Shown: positions 34,893 to 43,951, counted from the first letter of the stretch. The stretch: 64,000 nucleotides of DNA from Psychrobacillus sp048572895 (GCF_048572895.1 NZ_CP183878.1:2542001-2606000); one strand, 5' to 3'. The notes: generated by a model not told the origin, from the letters alone. Numbers and translations are program-made.

Positions 34893-35219
34893 TTAAAAAG
34901 CATTATTCTTTTTGATTTTTGAAAAGTTAAAAATCCCCATTATCAAACAGAACATACTTAAACTCCATGCCACCCCAGCAAACCCTATTTGAAGTGAAAT
35001 TTCCTCTGACGCCATTGGATGATTATAATCGAAGGAAATACCTTTAAAGAAGAAATATGCTGCAACTGAAAATAATCCAAAGTGTAACAGCATCAAAGCG
35101 TAGCCAGTACTTGTATTCTTATTTTTTAGCCAAAGGAGTAATGTAATAAGAACGGCAATTCCCATAATAATAGCGACACCGACAATTAGCATACCTTTTA
35201 CTTCTTGTTCTAGTGGCAT
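34893..35219 (-). CDS. Small membrane protein, three helices
   Basis: 108 aa of unknown function. Hydrophobic segments at about 9-29, 39-58 and 78-97, with a basic tail (SKIKKNNAF). TAAGGAGGTCTTCTA is a strong ribosome site. I do not recognise the family. Confidence 0.6.
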   Translation of the reverse strand: MPLEQEVKGMLIVGVAIIMGIAVLITLLLWLKNKNTSTGYALMLLHFGLFSVAAYFFFKGISFDYNHPMASEEISLQIGFAGVAWSLSMFCLIMGIFNFSKIKKNNAF

Positions 35220-35359
35220 TAGAAGACCTCCTTAGTTATTCTGTCAAAGCACATAAGCTTTTTAAATTCACATTAAGAGCATCTGAGGGTATTTCATATC
35301 TCTCTTAAATTTACCTCTATCGCTTTATTATATAGCTACTTCCAAAAAGCCTGCCTTTT

Positions 35360-35398
35360 CTTTAAAACAAAAGGGCATAGAGTATCTTCTCTATGCCC
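35360..35398 (-). terminator. ackA terminator
   Basis: GGGCATAGAG (35373-35382) pairs with CTCTATGCCC (35389-35398), followed by TTTTGTTTT on the minus strand. Confidence 0.9.
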
Positions 35399-35445
35399 AC
35401 CTTTATATCCATTTTATTCAGTCAAGATCAAACTACAGAACACCC

Positions 35446-36636
35446 TCAAAGATTCGCAATTCTAACAGTATCCCTTGCTATCATAATCTCCTCGTTTGTC
35501 GGGATAACGATTACTTTCACTGGAGAATGGGGATAATTGATGAAAGTTTCTTTGCCATTTATTTTATTTAAATCTGGATCCATATACACTCCCATAAACT
35601 GGAGTCCTTTTAACACTTTTTCACGTATTACTTCACTATTCTCTCCGATTCCAGCTGTAAAAATAATAGCATCTACACCATTCATACGTGCCGCATAGGA
35701 GCCTATGTATTTATGAATTCTATTGGCAAATACATCTAGCGCCAGCTGTGCACGCTCATTTCCTTTAGCAGCTTCTCCAACGATATCTCTTAAATCACTA
35801 GAGAATCCGGAAACTCCGAGCATTCCCGATTTCTTGTTTAAAATATCTAAAACATCTTCAGCATCTTTGCCTGTTTTCTCCATCAAATAAGGGATTAAAG
35901 CAGGATCAATATTACCAGATCTTGTTCCCATTGTTACACCCGCAAGTGGCGTAAATCCCATAGATGTATCGATCGATTTACCATGATGAATAGCTGCAAT
36001 ACTTGCCCCATTCCCTAAGTGACAGGATATAAATCGAGTTGTCTCCAGTGGTCTATTTAATAGAACTGCAGCCCTTTGCGATACGTACTTATGTGAAGTC
36101 CCGTGAAAACCATATTTTCTAATGCCGTATTTTTCATAGTAGTCGTAAGGAATTGAGTATAGATAAGAGCTTTCTGGCATCGTTTGATGAAAAGCAGTAT
36201 CAAAAACAGCTACTGCTGGAACATTTGGAAGCTTCTTTTTAAATACCTTTATACCAGTAATATTTGCTGGATTATGGAGTGGAGCTAACTCAGATAATTC
36301 TTCTAGAGTCCTTAATACTTCCTCGTTTATTAAAACAGAATCACTATAAACCTCACCACCATGTACTACTCGATGTCCAACTCCTTGGATTTCATCTAAC
36401 GAATGAATCACATTCTTTTCAATAAGCATATTCATTAAAAGTATTACTGCTTGTTCGTGATTGTCTACCTGTTCAATTATATTAATTCGTTCTTTATTTG
36501 TTGTCATTGTAAAAATAGGATTACCTAGACCAATTCTTTCTATTAATCCTTTAGCAATTACCTGTTCGTCTATCATTTCAAAAACTTGGAATTTTAATGA
36601 AGAGCTTCCTGCATTTATCGCTAATATTATTGGCAT
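35446..36636 (-). CDS. ackA: Acetate kinase
   Basis: Acetyl phosphate + ADP to acetate + ATP, overflow metabolism; 396 aa. Seen: AINAGSSSLKFQVF (phosphate 1), VGHRVVHGGE, the catalytic Asp in AVFDTAFHQTMP, CHLGNGASIAA (phosphate 2), MGTRSGNIDPAL and FTAGIGENS (adenosine). AAGGAGC followed by GTTTTTT precedes the ATG; this ribosome site is also the 3' arm of a terminator-like hairpin. Confidence 0.97.
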   Translation of the reverse strand: MPIILAINAGSSSLKFQVFEMIDEQVIAKGLIERIGLGNPIFTMTTNKERINIIEQVDNHEQAVILLMNMLIEKNVIHSLDEIQGVGHRVVHGGEVYSDSVLINEEVLRTLEELSELAPLHNPANITGIKVFKKKLPNVPAVAVFDTAFHQTMPESSYLYSIPYDYYEKYGIRKYGFHGTSHKYVSQRAAVLLNRPLETTRFISCHLGNGASIAAIHHGKSIDTSMGFTPLAGVTMGTRSGNIDPALIPYLMEKTGKDAEDVLDILNKKSGMLGVSGFSSDLRDIVGEAAKGNERAQLALDVFANRIHKYIGSYAARMNGVDAIIFTAGIGENSEVIREKVLKGLQFMGVYMDPDLNKINGKETFINYPHSPVKVIVIPTNEEIMIARDTVRIANL

Positions 36637-36637
36637 A

Positions 36638-36691
36638 AAAAACGCTCCTTCGTTGAACTAGTACTTTAATTGTACCGTTCAAAGAAGGAGC
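36638..36691 (-). terminator. Terminator hairpin holding the ackA ribosome site
   Basis: Arms 36644-36658 and 36677-36691 pair over 15 positions with one mismatch. The minus-strand 3' arm ends CGAAGGAGC and is followed by GTTTTTT and the ackA ATG. It would end ytxK transcripts, or hide the ackA ribosome site in any read-through RNA. Confidence 0.75.
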
Positions 36692-36697
36692 TAGCAA
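36669..36697 (-). promoter_or_regulatory. Probable ackA promoter inside the hairpin
   Basis: TTGCTA (36692-36697), a 17-base spacer, then TACAAT (36669-36674). The start would fall in the hairpin loop near 36662, so this RNA lacks the 5' arm and its ribosome site is free. Confidence 0.55.
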
Positions 36698-36698
36698 C

Positions 36699-37628
36699 TT
36701 ACTTCATATTCTCTTCTTGCCAAATTTCGATCTTTTTCAAAAATAGTTCCATCGCTTCTTTGTTCATCATATTCGGAACCTTTGCTAATAGAACCTCTCT
36801 CGGTGCTTTCAAAGCATCGCTTTTCTTTTGTAATATCAAGAGGCTTTTCTCTTGTCCCTTTGTTTTGAAAATGGAATTTGGAAATTGTATGACTGCTTGA
36901 ATCCAACCATTCTCTTTGATGAATTCATGAAGCTTAGGTGCCTGCTTCGATTCAAATATAGTATCTGGTACTAAAAAGAATAGATAGCCACCTGGTTTTA
37001 CATGCTTCATCGACTGCTCCATAAATAAATGATGTGCATACGACATTTCCTCTGTACTGTGTAAGAAGTACTCCTGTGAGGTTTCTACATCTGGATAATA
37101 TCCAACAGGTAGGTCGCTTACGACAATATCAACAGGATCGATTAAAAGAGGTTTTAAAGCATCCTGTCTAAATAATTGAATGTCATGTGTAAGGAGTTCA
37201 CCAGTTTGTGCTGCCAATTGGATTAATAGTTCATCAATCTCTACACCAAATGCATAGTTTTCCGTCGGCAATGCATTCATAATCGTATACAATAAATTAC
37301 CCGTTCCTAGTGCAGGGTCCAAAATAGATAATTCTTTTTTGTTCTTTGTCAATTCCTTTACAAAATAACTTACCAGTAGTCCAATAGCGTCTGGTGTCAT
37401 CTGATGATTAACCTGAGCAGACTTCTTCATGCCTTTTAAGATAGCTAATTGAATGGCTTTACGAATTTCTTCTTTATCTGCATCTATAATAGACGGTCTC
37501 TTTTTATCAGACAACCAAAGTTCTAGTGCATAAACGACTCCTTCTAAATATGTTGCAGAAGCCTCATTCTCGATAAAACTGCTCTCTTGATCAATAAATG
37601 TAAAGATTTGTTCAACATGTGTGTGCAT
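36699..37628 (-). CDS. ytxK: YtxK-like SAM-dependent methyltransferase
   Basis: 309 aa class I methyltransferase of the N6-adenine type layout. It has an N-terminal helical part, motif I ILDPALGTGNLLYTIM, and VVSDLPVGYYPD in the place of the NPPY catalytic motif (D-L-P-V). PGGYLFFLVPDTIFES follows. Conserved between tpx and ackA in Bacillus; the real substrate is unknown and the altered NPPY leaves DNA methylation doubtful. The best start is MHTHVEQ with GAGGGA just ahead; ATG and GTG codons 4-8 residues upstream are alternatives. Confidence 0.82.
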   Translation of the reverse strand: MHTHVEQIFTFIDQESSFIENEASATYLEGVVYALELWLSDKKRPSIIDADKEEIRKAIQLAILKGMKKSAQVNHQMTPDAIGLLVSYFVKELTKNKKELSILDPALGTGNLLYTIMNALPTENYAFGVEIDELLIQLAAQTGELLTHDIQLFRQDALKPLLIDPVDIVVSDLPVGYYPDVETSQEYFLHSTEEMSYAHHLFMEQSMKHVKPGGYLFFLVPDTIFESKQAPKLHEFIKENGWIQAVIQFPNSIFKTKGQEKSLLILQKKSDALKAPREVLLAKVPNMMNKEAMELFLKKIEIWQEENMK

Positions 37629-37640
37629 AGTATCCCTCAT

Positions 37641-37680
37641 AGTAAAACCCACTCTAAAGCTTCAGAGTGGGCTTGCTTTT
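37641..37680. terminator. Hairpin between tpx and ytxK
   Basis: CCCACTCT (37648-37655) pairs with AGAGTGGG (37664-37671), with TTTTAC after it on the minus strand and GCTTTT on the plus. It lies about 12 bases before the ytxK start. Confidence 0.7.
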
Positions 37681-37719
37681 ATTTTATAGACAAACAGTAT
37701 ATCCTTTATACCCATTATA

Positions 37720-37840
37720 TGTCTAGCTCCAACGCCTAGCCCTTCGAGCGCTTCAGACTTGCAAATAAAGGCAAAGAACGCCTTTATTGCAATTCTTCCA
37801 ACGCTTTTCAGGGCTAACATAGGCGTTTGCGCTTTTCTTA
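37720..37840 (-). repeat. Self-complementary intergenic repeat after tpx
   Basis: Plus-strand ends TGTCTAGCTCCAACGCC and GGCGTTTGCGCTTTTCTTA. AACGCCTAGCCCT pairs with AGGGCT and TAGGCGTT at the other end, and a 9-bp hairpin AATAAAGGC/GCCTTTATT (37764-37772, 37780-37788) sits in the middle. This resembles a dispersed repeat frequent in Bacillaceae genomes. Its end forms the tpx stop codon. Confidence 0.7.
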
Positions 37841-38344
37841 GTTTGTCAGTGCTTTTACTGCTTCTAATGCTTTTTCATAATTTGGATGATCTGTTCCTTC
37901 TCCAACATATTCAGCATAAGTTACAACATCGTTTTTATCTACTACAAATACAGAACGAGCTAATAGGCGTAATTCCTGCATAAGCACACCGTAAGATTCT
38001 CCGAATGATGCATCACGGTGGTCAGATAAAGTTTGGATAGCATCTGCAGCATTAGCCCCACACCAACGTTTTTGAGCGAAAGGTAAGTCCATTGAAATAG
38101 TTAGAATTGCTACATCGTCACCTAAACTAGCAGCCTCTGAGTTAAATTTGTTAGTTTGTGTAGAGCAAACACCGGTATCCAGGGAAGGAACTACACTGAT
38201 TAAACGAATTTTACCAGCTGTATCTTGTAGAGTCACGGGTGATAAATCATTTGCAAGTACTGAAAAGTTAGGTGCCTTTTCCCCAACAACCACTTCTTTA
38301 CCAACTAATGTTACAGGATTATTTTTAAATGTTACTTGTGCCAT
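37838..38344 (-). CDS. tpx: Thiol peroxidase
   Basis: Atypical 2-Cys peroxiredoxin reducing peroxides with thioredoxin; 168 aa. The peroxidatic Cys is in SVVPSLDTGVCSTQTNKFN and the resolving Cys in FAQKRWCGA; Arg lies in RSVFVVDKN. AAAGGAGGCTAC precedes the ATG. The 3' end runs directly into a repeat element. Confidence 0.96.
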   Translation of the reverse strand: MAQVTFKNNPVTLVGKEVVVGEKAPNFSVLANDLSPVTLQDTAGKIRLISVVPSLDTGVCSTQTNKFNSEAASLGDDVAILTISMDLPFAQKRWCGANAADAIQTLSDHRDASFGESYGVLMQELRLLARSVFVVDKNDVVTYAEYVGEGTDHPNYEKALEAVKALTN

Positions 38345-38378
38345 AATATGTAGCCTCCTTTTTCATACCTTCATCTTA

Positions 38379-38957
38379 CTAGAATACGTTCGGCTCATGC
38401 AACTCTTTTGCAATAGCATTTTCATATGTTACTTTCTCTTTCAAATCATACACTGCTTCATGTACGACTAATGTATCAGCGATAAAATCATGTACACCTT
38501 GCTTTTTAGGTGTGAAAGCTACGACTAAATAAGGAATATTCAATGGAATTATAGATATTAATCGACCAATCCATTCTCTAAATATAACAGTACCCCATTT
38601 TAGCTTTTCACCGTCTTTCGATATTACACGAATGCCAAATATCATCTTTCCAACTGTCTGGCTGCATAGCTTCGTCATCAACACAAAATATACATAGAAG
38701 ATAACTGCTGTGATTATCGTAAAGGGTGCATACCATTCCGGATTATTTAGCTCGAGTGACAACAAACGAAATATAGGTTTGATCAATAACATTCCAATAG
38801 ATGCTAAAACGAGAATATCTACTGTATATGCCCAAAAACGAATCCAAAAGCCTGCAGCCTTCTGTCCATATTGTGCAGTACGATGAACAACTACTTGCTG
38901 GGTTGCAGAGGTGTTCCCTTGCACATGCTGCTCTTGTGATTGAACAAATTCACTCAT
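38379..38957 (-). CDS. yteJ: RDD family membrane protein, YteJ-like
   Basis: 192 aa. After a polar ~30-residue N-terminus comes AGFWIRFWAYTVDILVL with the Arg and Asp of the RDD motif, and three hydrophobic helices (about 40-62, 77-97, 134-150). It lies 12 bases after sppA in one operon; in B. subtilis YteJ and SppA act together, YteJ inhibiting SppA, in lantibiotic resistance. AAGGAGGGG precedes the ATG. Confidence 0.85.
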   Translation of the reverse strand: MSEFVQSQEQHVQGNTSATQQVVVHRTAQYGQKAAGFWIRFWAYTVDILVLASIGMLLIKPIFRLLSLELNNPEWYAPFTIITAVIFYVYFVLMTKLCSQTVGKMIFGIRVISKDGEKLKWGTVIFREWIGRLISIIPLNIPYLVVAFTPKKQGVHDFIADTLVVHEAVYDLKEKVTYENAIAKELHEPNVF

Positions 38958-38969
38958 CTAAACCCCTCC

Positions 38970-39983
38970 TTATTCATTCCCATATAAATACATCATTTTT
39001 GGCGAGCTATTTTCCGTGATTAACTTTCCAATAAGTTTAGATTCCATATCTAGGCCTAAGAATGACCCAGCTTTCACCGCAAATAATGAAGCAAAGCTTT
39101 GTGAGTAGCCATATTCAAATACTTCTGCTTTTTCTAATTTATAGTCCGTTTTTATAGCTTGAACCACATCCTCTAAAAAGCCATAGTCATCTGCTAATCC
39201 GGCTTCGATTGCTTGACGACCATTTAAAATTCGTCCATCAGCAACTTTCTTAACTTCCGCTTCAGTCATATTTCTACCTTTTTCGATAATATCAACGAAG
39301 TCCTCATACGAATCGTTTAACATCTCTTGAAGCATTGCTCTTTCTGCCTCTGTCATTTCTCTTGTAGGACTCATAATATCTTTGTACGGTCCCGATTTAA
39401 TCGTTACAAATTCGACACCATATTTTTCTGCTAACTTACCATAGTTAACACTTTGCATGATGACACCAATGGAACCTGTCATCGTCTCTTTATTAACAAA
39501 TATTTTATCTGCAGGCGCTGATATGTAGTAACCACCTGAAGCAGCCATACTCCCCATAGAAACATATATTGGTTTTTCAGTTTCTTCCTGAAGTTCAATG
39601 ATTTCTTTATAAATTTGTGCCGATTCGACAACTCCACCACCTGGCGAATTTACTTGTAAAACAATAGCTTTTACGGTGTCATCCACTTTTGCTTGCTCTA
39701 ATTGCTGTAGGAAGAATTGGTGGTTATACCCTTCTGCGGCAAAAAGTGAGGTTGCACTACCCGTATCTTGAATAGTCCCATCGACAGTGAGCATTGCGAT
39801 TCGTTCGTTCGTACTGCCTTCTTCTAAGACGGTTTCATAAAAATCCGAGCTAGAAGCAGTAGCATATTTATCCAAATACGCTGACCAATCCGTTGAAAAT
39901 GCGGTAGAGACGGTATTGACGAAAATCGAAATAAGTAATAATAATGATGCTCCTAAAATAGCAAACCAGCGTTTCATATTCAT
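38970..39983 (-). CDS. sppA: Signal peptide peptidase SppA
   Basis: 337-aa membrane-anchored serine protease with a Ser/Lys dyad that clears signal peptides. N-terminal anchor about 7-28. The domain has VNSPGGGVVESAQIY, nucleophile Ser in MGSMAASGGYYIS, TGSIGVIMQSVN and general-base Lys in VTIKSGPYKDIMSP. AAGGAGGAATTG lies before the first of two close ATG codons. Operon with the RDD gene. Confidence 0.94.
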   Translation of the reverse strand: MNMKRWFAILGASLLLLISIFVNTVSTAFSTDWSAYLDKYATASSSDFYETVLEEGSTNERIAMLTVDGTIQDTGSATSLFAAEGYNHQFFLQQLEQAKVDDTVKAIVLQVNSPGGGVVESAQIYKEIIELQEETEKPIYVSMGSMAASGGYYISAPADKIFVNKETMTGSIGVIMQSVNYGKLAEKYGVEFVTIKSGPYKDIMSPTREMTEAERAMLQEMLNDSYEDFVDIIEKGRNMTEAEVKKVADGRILNGRQAIEAGLADDYGFLEDVVQAIKTDYKLEKAEVFEYGYSQSFASLFAVKAGSFLGLDMESKLIGKLITENSSPKMMYLYGNE

Positions 39984-40087
39984 ATGTACAATTCCTCCTT
40001 TAATACTTCTCTTTACATACGTAAAGAATATCTAAATGTTTCACGAAATGGTAAAATAAATATATACAATAGTAAAGGAGAATGTTT

Positions 40088-40888
40088 ATGGCCTCCAAAA
40101 ACGCAATATATTTATATACTAAGAATGACACAAAATCTCTGCAAAGAAAAGATAGAATCGCTGAAGCAATACATAGCCATGGTTTTACGGTCGTTGAAGA
40201 CCCTGAGCTTGCTTCAATAATAGTTAGTATAGGGACTGATGGTTCTTTTTTACAAGCGGTCCGTAAAACAGGATTTAGACAGGATTGTTTGTATGCTGGT
40301 ATTTCTACAACCGATACCCTCAGTATGTACTGTGATTTTTTAGCAGATGATATAGAATCTATGGCTGAGGCAGTCCTTACGAAGAATATTCAAGTTCGCA
40401 AGTACCCATTGCTAGAAATTTCGGTAAATAATCACCCAAAATTTTTATGTCTAAATGAATTTACGATTCGCTCGAATATTATTAAAGCATTTGTATTAGA
40501 TATAATTATTGATCAGAAGCATTTTGAGTCCTTCCGAGGCGATGGCATGGTAATTTCCACTCCAACCGGTAGCTCAGGTTACAATAAATCTTTGAATGGT
40601 GCAGTGGTTGACCCTCTTCTTCCTTGTATTCAAGTTGCAGAAATTGCTTCTGTTAATAGCAATGAATATAGAACGCTAGGCTCATCCTTTATATTAAGTG
40701 GTCAGAGAACTCTAGAGCTTCGCTTGCATAAGGATTGGAATGATTATCCTTCAATGAGCACGGATAACGAAGCACTGAGTATTCAGCATGTTGAAAATGT
40801 TACTATTTGCTTGAGTGATAAAATCATCAAAACTGTTAGACTGAAGAATAATAGTTATTGGGAAAAAGTAAAAAGATCATTTTTATAA
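40088..40888 (+). CDS. nadK2: NAD kinase 2 (YtdI type)
   Basis: Makes NADP from NAD; 266 aa, second NAD kinase of Bacillales. The usual GGDGT motif appears as GTDGSFLQAVRKTGF with the catalytic Asp retained. LNEFTIRS keeps the N-E motif and STPTGSSGYNKSLNG the substrate loop. The ATG at 40088 has GGAGAATGTTT ahead; the ATG two codons earlier is too close to the ribosome site. It is divergent from sppA as in Bacillus. Confidence 0.88.
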   Translation: MASKNAIYLYTKNDTKSLQRKDRIAEAIHSHGFTVVEDPELASIIVSIGTDGSFLQAVRKTGFRQDCLYAGISTTDTLSMYCDFLADDIESMAEAVLTKNIQVRKYPLLEISVNNHPKFLCLNEFTIRSNIIKAFVLDIIIDQKHFESFRGDGMVISTPTGSSGYNKSLNGAVVDPLLPCIQVAEIASVNSNEYRTLGSSFILSGQRTLELRLHKDWNDYPSMSTDNEALSIQHVENVTICLSDKIIKTVRLKNNSYWEKVKRSFL

Positions 40889-40892
40889 TTTG

Positions 40893-40936
40893 AAACAGAT
40901 AGTTCCGTTAAGCAACGGAGCTGTCTGTTTTTTTCT
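40893..40936 (+). terminator. nadK2 terminator
   Basis: A 17-position stem with two G-U pairs (40893-40909 with 40914-40930), then TTTT and more T. Confidence 0.92.
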
Positions 40937-41856
40937 TATCTGTCCAGCTGAAGGGCGGAGTCGGCCGCTTTTTTAACTTCTATTATTTTAGAAACTGTAA
41001 ACAAAATTAGCGCAACCCAGATACATGAAAATGATAGAAATTCTATTTTGCTAAATGCCTCACCGTATAACAAGATCCCTACTAATAGCATAATTGTAGG
41101 TGCTATATACTGAAAAAATCCTGACATATATAGTGGCATTGTTTTCGTTCCCTTAGCAAATAATATTAGTGGTACCGCAGTTGCAACACCTGTGAATATA
41201 AGTAAGGTAACTGTAGTCGCATTTGATGTGAAAAATACCGCTTTATCTGATACTACTAGATAGACAAAATAAATGAGCGCTACAGGTAAAACAAAAAAAG
41301 TTTCAATTGTTAATCCACGGAGTGCATCAATTTTAATACTTTTCTTTATCAGGCCGTATAAAGCAAATGTAATCGCAAGCGTAAATGCAATCCACGGAAT
41401 TCCACCGTATGAAACAGTTAAAATAATTACACCAATAGCAGCAAGTAGCACAGACAACTGTTGCGCTTTTGATAATCTTTCTTTTAAAAATATAATTCCT
41501 AATAAAATGGAAAGTAATGGATTTATATAATAACCTAAGCTTGTCTGTACGATAAAACCAGCATTCACTGCATATATGTATGTAAACCAATTTCCTGTTA
41601 TTAGATATGAAGCTGCAAAAAGTCCCCAGAAAGATTTTTGGTTTGCCCATAAATCCTTCAGATCTATTTTCAGTTGTTTAAAATTCCTACCTACTATTAC
41701 TAGCATAAATGTAAATATAAATGACCAAATTACCCTACCTGAAAGTATTTCATCACTTGAAACATGCTCTAATAACTTCCAGTAGATTGGCATGAATCCC
41801 CATAAAACATATGCCAGTATTACAAATATGATTCCTTGTTTTTCTTCCGTTCCCAA
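40936..41856 (-). CDS. rarD: RarD/EamA family permease
   Basis: 306 aa with ten hydrophobic helices in two EamA repeats, starting GIIFVILAYVLWGFMPIYWKLL and containing IWSFIFTF, LGYYINPLLSI and SGFFQYIAPTIMLLVG, as in RarD/YojE transporters. The substrate is unknown. TTG start at 41856 behind AGAGGTGTCC. Confidence 0.88.
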   Translation of the reverse strand: MGTEEKQGIIFVILAYVLWGFMPIYWKLLEHVSSDEILSGRVIWSFIFTFMLVIVGRNFKQLKIDLKDLWANQKSFWGLFAASYLITGNWFTYIYAVNAGFIVQTSLGYYINPLLSILLGIIFLKERLSKAQQLSVLLAAIGVIILTVSYGGIPWIAFTLAITFALYGLIKKSIKIDALRGLTIETFFVLPVALIYFVYLVVSDKAVFFTSNATTVTLLIFTGVATAVPLILFAKGTKTMPLYMSGFFQYIAPTIMLLVGILLYGEAFSKIEFLSFSCIWVALILFTVSKIIEVKKAADSALQLDR

Positions 41857-41922
41857 TTAGGACACCTCTTTTACTTTGTAACTCGAAATATTAAACTATT
41901 ATATTGCTTTAAATCACTAAAG

Positions 41923-41963
41923 TAAATAAGAAAACACGGAGAGATAATTTCTCACCGTGTTTT
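41923..41963 (-). terminator. Terminator after the acyl-CoA synthetase
   Basis: AAAACACGG (41931-41939) pairs with CCGTGTTTT, with GAG/CTC inside. CTTATTTA follows on the minus strand. Confidence 0.75.
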
Positions 41964-41987
41964 CTGAACAAGTTTTAACTCAAAAAC

Positions 41988-43565
41988 TTACTTTTTACTA
42001 TTTTCTTTTTGTCGTAAATCTATTCTTTTAATTTTCCCAGATGCTGTTTTTGGTAATACCTCGATAAATTCAATTTCCCTTGGATATTTATAGGGAGCGG
42101 TTATTTGTTTCACATGATTTTGTAGTTCTTTTATTAAATCCTCAGAACCTTCTATAGATGCATCACGTAATACAACGAATGCTTTAACAATGCTTCCTCG
42201 TTCCGGATGTGGTGTTCCAACTACAGCGCATTCTTGCACTGCTGGATGTTTCGTTAAGGCATCTTCTACTTCAAATGGTCCAATTGTGTAACCCGAGCTA
42301 ATAATAATATCGTCTCCACGACCTTCAAACCAGAAGTAACCATCCTCATCTTTTTTCGCCAGGTCACCTGTTATATAGTAGTCTCCTCTAAACTGCATGG
42401 AGGTTCTTTCAGGATCTTTTAAGTATTCTTTAAATAATGCTGGAGTTTCTAGATGGACAGCTATATCTCCAACTTCTCCTGGGGCACAAATTTGCCCTAG
42501 GTCATTGATAATTTCAACTGTATTTCCTGGCGTTGGTTTCCCCATGGATCCGGGTCTTGCTTCCATTCCCTTCATCGTTCCAACAAGTAACGTATTTTCC
42601 GTTTGGCCATAGCCATCTCGCACTTCTAGACCAAACACTCTATCGAAAGTTTCAATAACCTCTCTATTCAACGGCTCTCCTGCCGAAACAGCACTATGAA
42701 GAGAGGATAGATTATACTCGTTTAACGTATCTACTTTCGCCATGATTCGGTACTCTGTAGGCGTACAACAAAGCACATTAACTTTCTTCTCTTGTATAAT
42801 TTTAAGGTAAGTTTTAGGTTCAAACTTTCCGTTATAAACATAGCCGATTGCTCCACTGCCTAATGTAGCTAAAAAGGGACTCCAAATCCACTTTTGCCAC
42901 CCTGGACTTGCTGTTGCCCACACGATGTCTCCTTCTTGAATCGCCAACCAGTTTGGTCCAGAAGTGCGTAAATGTGCAAAAGCCCAGCCATGTGTATGGA
43001 CAACGCCTTTAGGGTTTCCAGTCGTTCCACTTGTGTAAGAAAGGAATGCCATGTCATCCTTTAAGGTATCAATTGTTTGAAATTCATCCGACTCAGTTTT
43101 TATCTCTTCCGTCAATGAAATCCAATTGTCTTTTTTATTGCCGATTACGAATAGTAGTTGATCATCTAAGTTACGAACTTCTTCAAATTGATCAAGGAAT
43201 GGTTCATAAGCAATAATTGCCTTTGCATCACTATGTGTCAATCGATATTCAATATCCTTCGCACGAAGCATTTCAGAACTCGGTATAACTACAAGACCAG
43301 CCTTTAATGCAGCTATATATATTTCATATGCTTCGATTAAACGGGGTACCATTATTAATACTACGTCCCCTTTTTGGAGACCTTTACGGGTGAACAGATT
43401 GGCAATTTTACTTGCTCTTTGAAGTAAATGTTTGTATGTACTTTTTTTCTGCTTCCCATCTTCAGATTCCCATACTAAAGCTAACTTTGCTTCATCTACT
43501 GCAAACTTTTCAAATTCAGTAACGAGGTTATAATGTTCTGGGGCTATTAAATCTTGTTTATGCAT
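41988..43565 (-). CDS. mbcS: MbcS-like acyl-CoA synthetase
   Basis: ANL-superfamily adenylating ligase, 525 aa. P-loop FLSYTSGTTGNPKGVVHTH, DGYGQTENTLL (A5), YYITGDLAKKDEDGYFWFEGR (A7/A8) and the acyl-lysine region LPKTASGKIKR. It resembles the YtcI/MbcS group, which activates short branched acids such as 2-methylbutyrate to make anteiso fatty-acid primers for membrane fluidity. An acetyl- or medium-chain preference cannot be excluded. GGAGGAAGTCAA precedes the ATG. Confidence 0.82.
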   Translation of the reverse strand: MHKQDLIAPEHYNLVTEFEKFAVDEAKLALVWESEDGKQKKSTYKHLLQRASKIANLFTRKGLQKGDVVLIMVPRLIEAYEIYIAALKAGLVVIPSSEMLRAKDIEYRLTHSDAKAIIAYEPFLDQFEEVRNLDDQLLFVIGNKKDNWISLTEEIKTESDEFQTIDTLKDDMAFLSYTSGTTGNPKGVVHTHGWAFAHLRTSGPNWLAIQEGDIVWATASPGWQKWIWSPFLATLGSGAIGYVYNGKFEPKTYLKIIQEKKVNVLCCTPTEYRIMAKVDTLNEYNLSSLHSAVSAGEPLNREVIETFDRVFGLEVRDGYGQTENTLLVGTMKGMEARPGSMGKPTPGNTVEIINDLGQICAPGEVGDIAVHLETPALFKEYLKDPERTSMQFRGDYYITGDLAKKDEDGYFWFEGRGDDIIISSGYTIGPFEVEDALTKHPAVQECAVVGTPHPERGSIVKAFVVLRDASIEGSEDLIKELQNHVKQITAPYKYPREIEFIEVLPKTASGKIKRIDLRQKENSKK

Positions 43566-43835
43566 TTGACTTCCTCCTTTTCACTGTTTTAATTATAGAG
43601 GAAAATCACAAGTTTTAGTGAACAAAAGTTATAACTTTCAGATATTTTTCTACTAGAGTACTTCAAAATAAAGTTATATTCCATAAATGGTGTAATAAGA
43701 CAGACAAACTTAATGTTGTGATGCATGCAAGGCCATCCCCACCTTTTCAGTGACCAATCAGCTTAAAAAAGCTAGATTACCTTCCAAAAGTGTGAAGAGA
43801 GCTGAATACGTTAGGCACGTGTGACTTTTTCGGAT

Positions 43836-43940
43836 GCGCAACGTTCGGAAGTCTTTGCGCAACTTTGCCCTGGGTTCTCGCAACTTTGGTTGCCGTTTGC
43901 GCAACATTCACTCTGGTATGAGCAACATTTCACCATCCCA
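43836..43940. repeat. Five-unit 21-bp periodic array
   Basis: GCGCAAC or a one-base variant starts at 43836, 43857, 43878, 43899 and 43920, exactly every 21 bases; the remainder of each unit is variable but T-rich. The rest of the 427-base gap from 43566 to 43992 holds no gene that I can support, only the ssp terminator at its end. Confidence 0.8.
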
Positions 43941-43951
43941 GTGTAGGTATC

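Noticed and set aside
43836..43940. CRISPR array
   Set aside because: The repeated part is only 7 bases and the spacers 14; no cas gene is in the window.
43815..43946. Open frame across the 21-bp array reading heptads such as AQRSEVF, AQLCPGF, SQLWLPF
   Set aside because: No start codon with a ribosome site; the frame stays open because 21 is a multiple of three. Treated as a DNA repeat.
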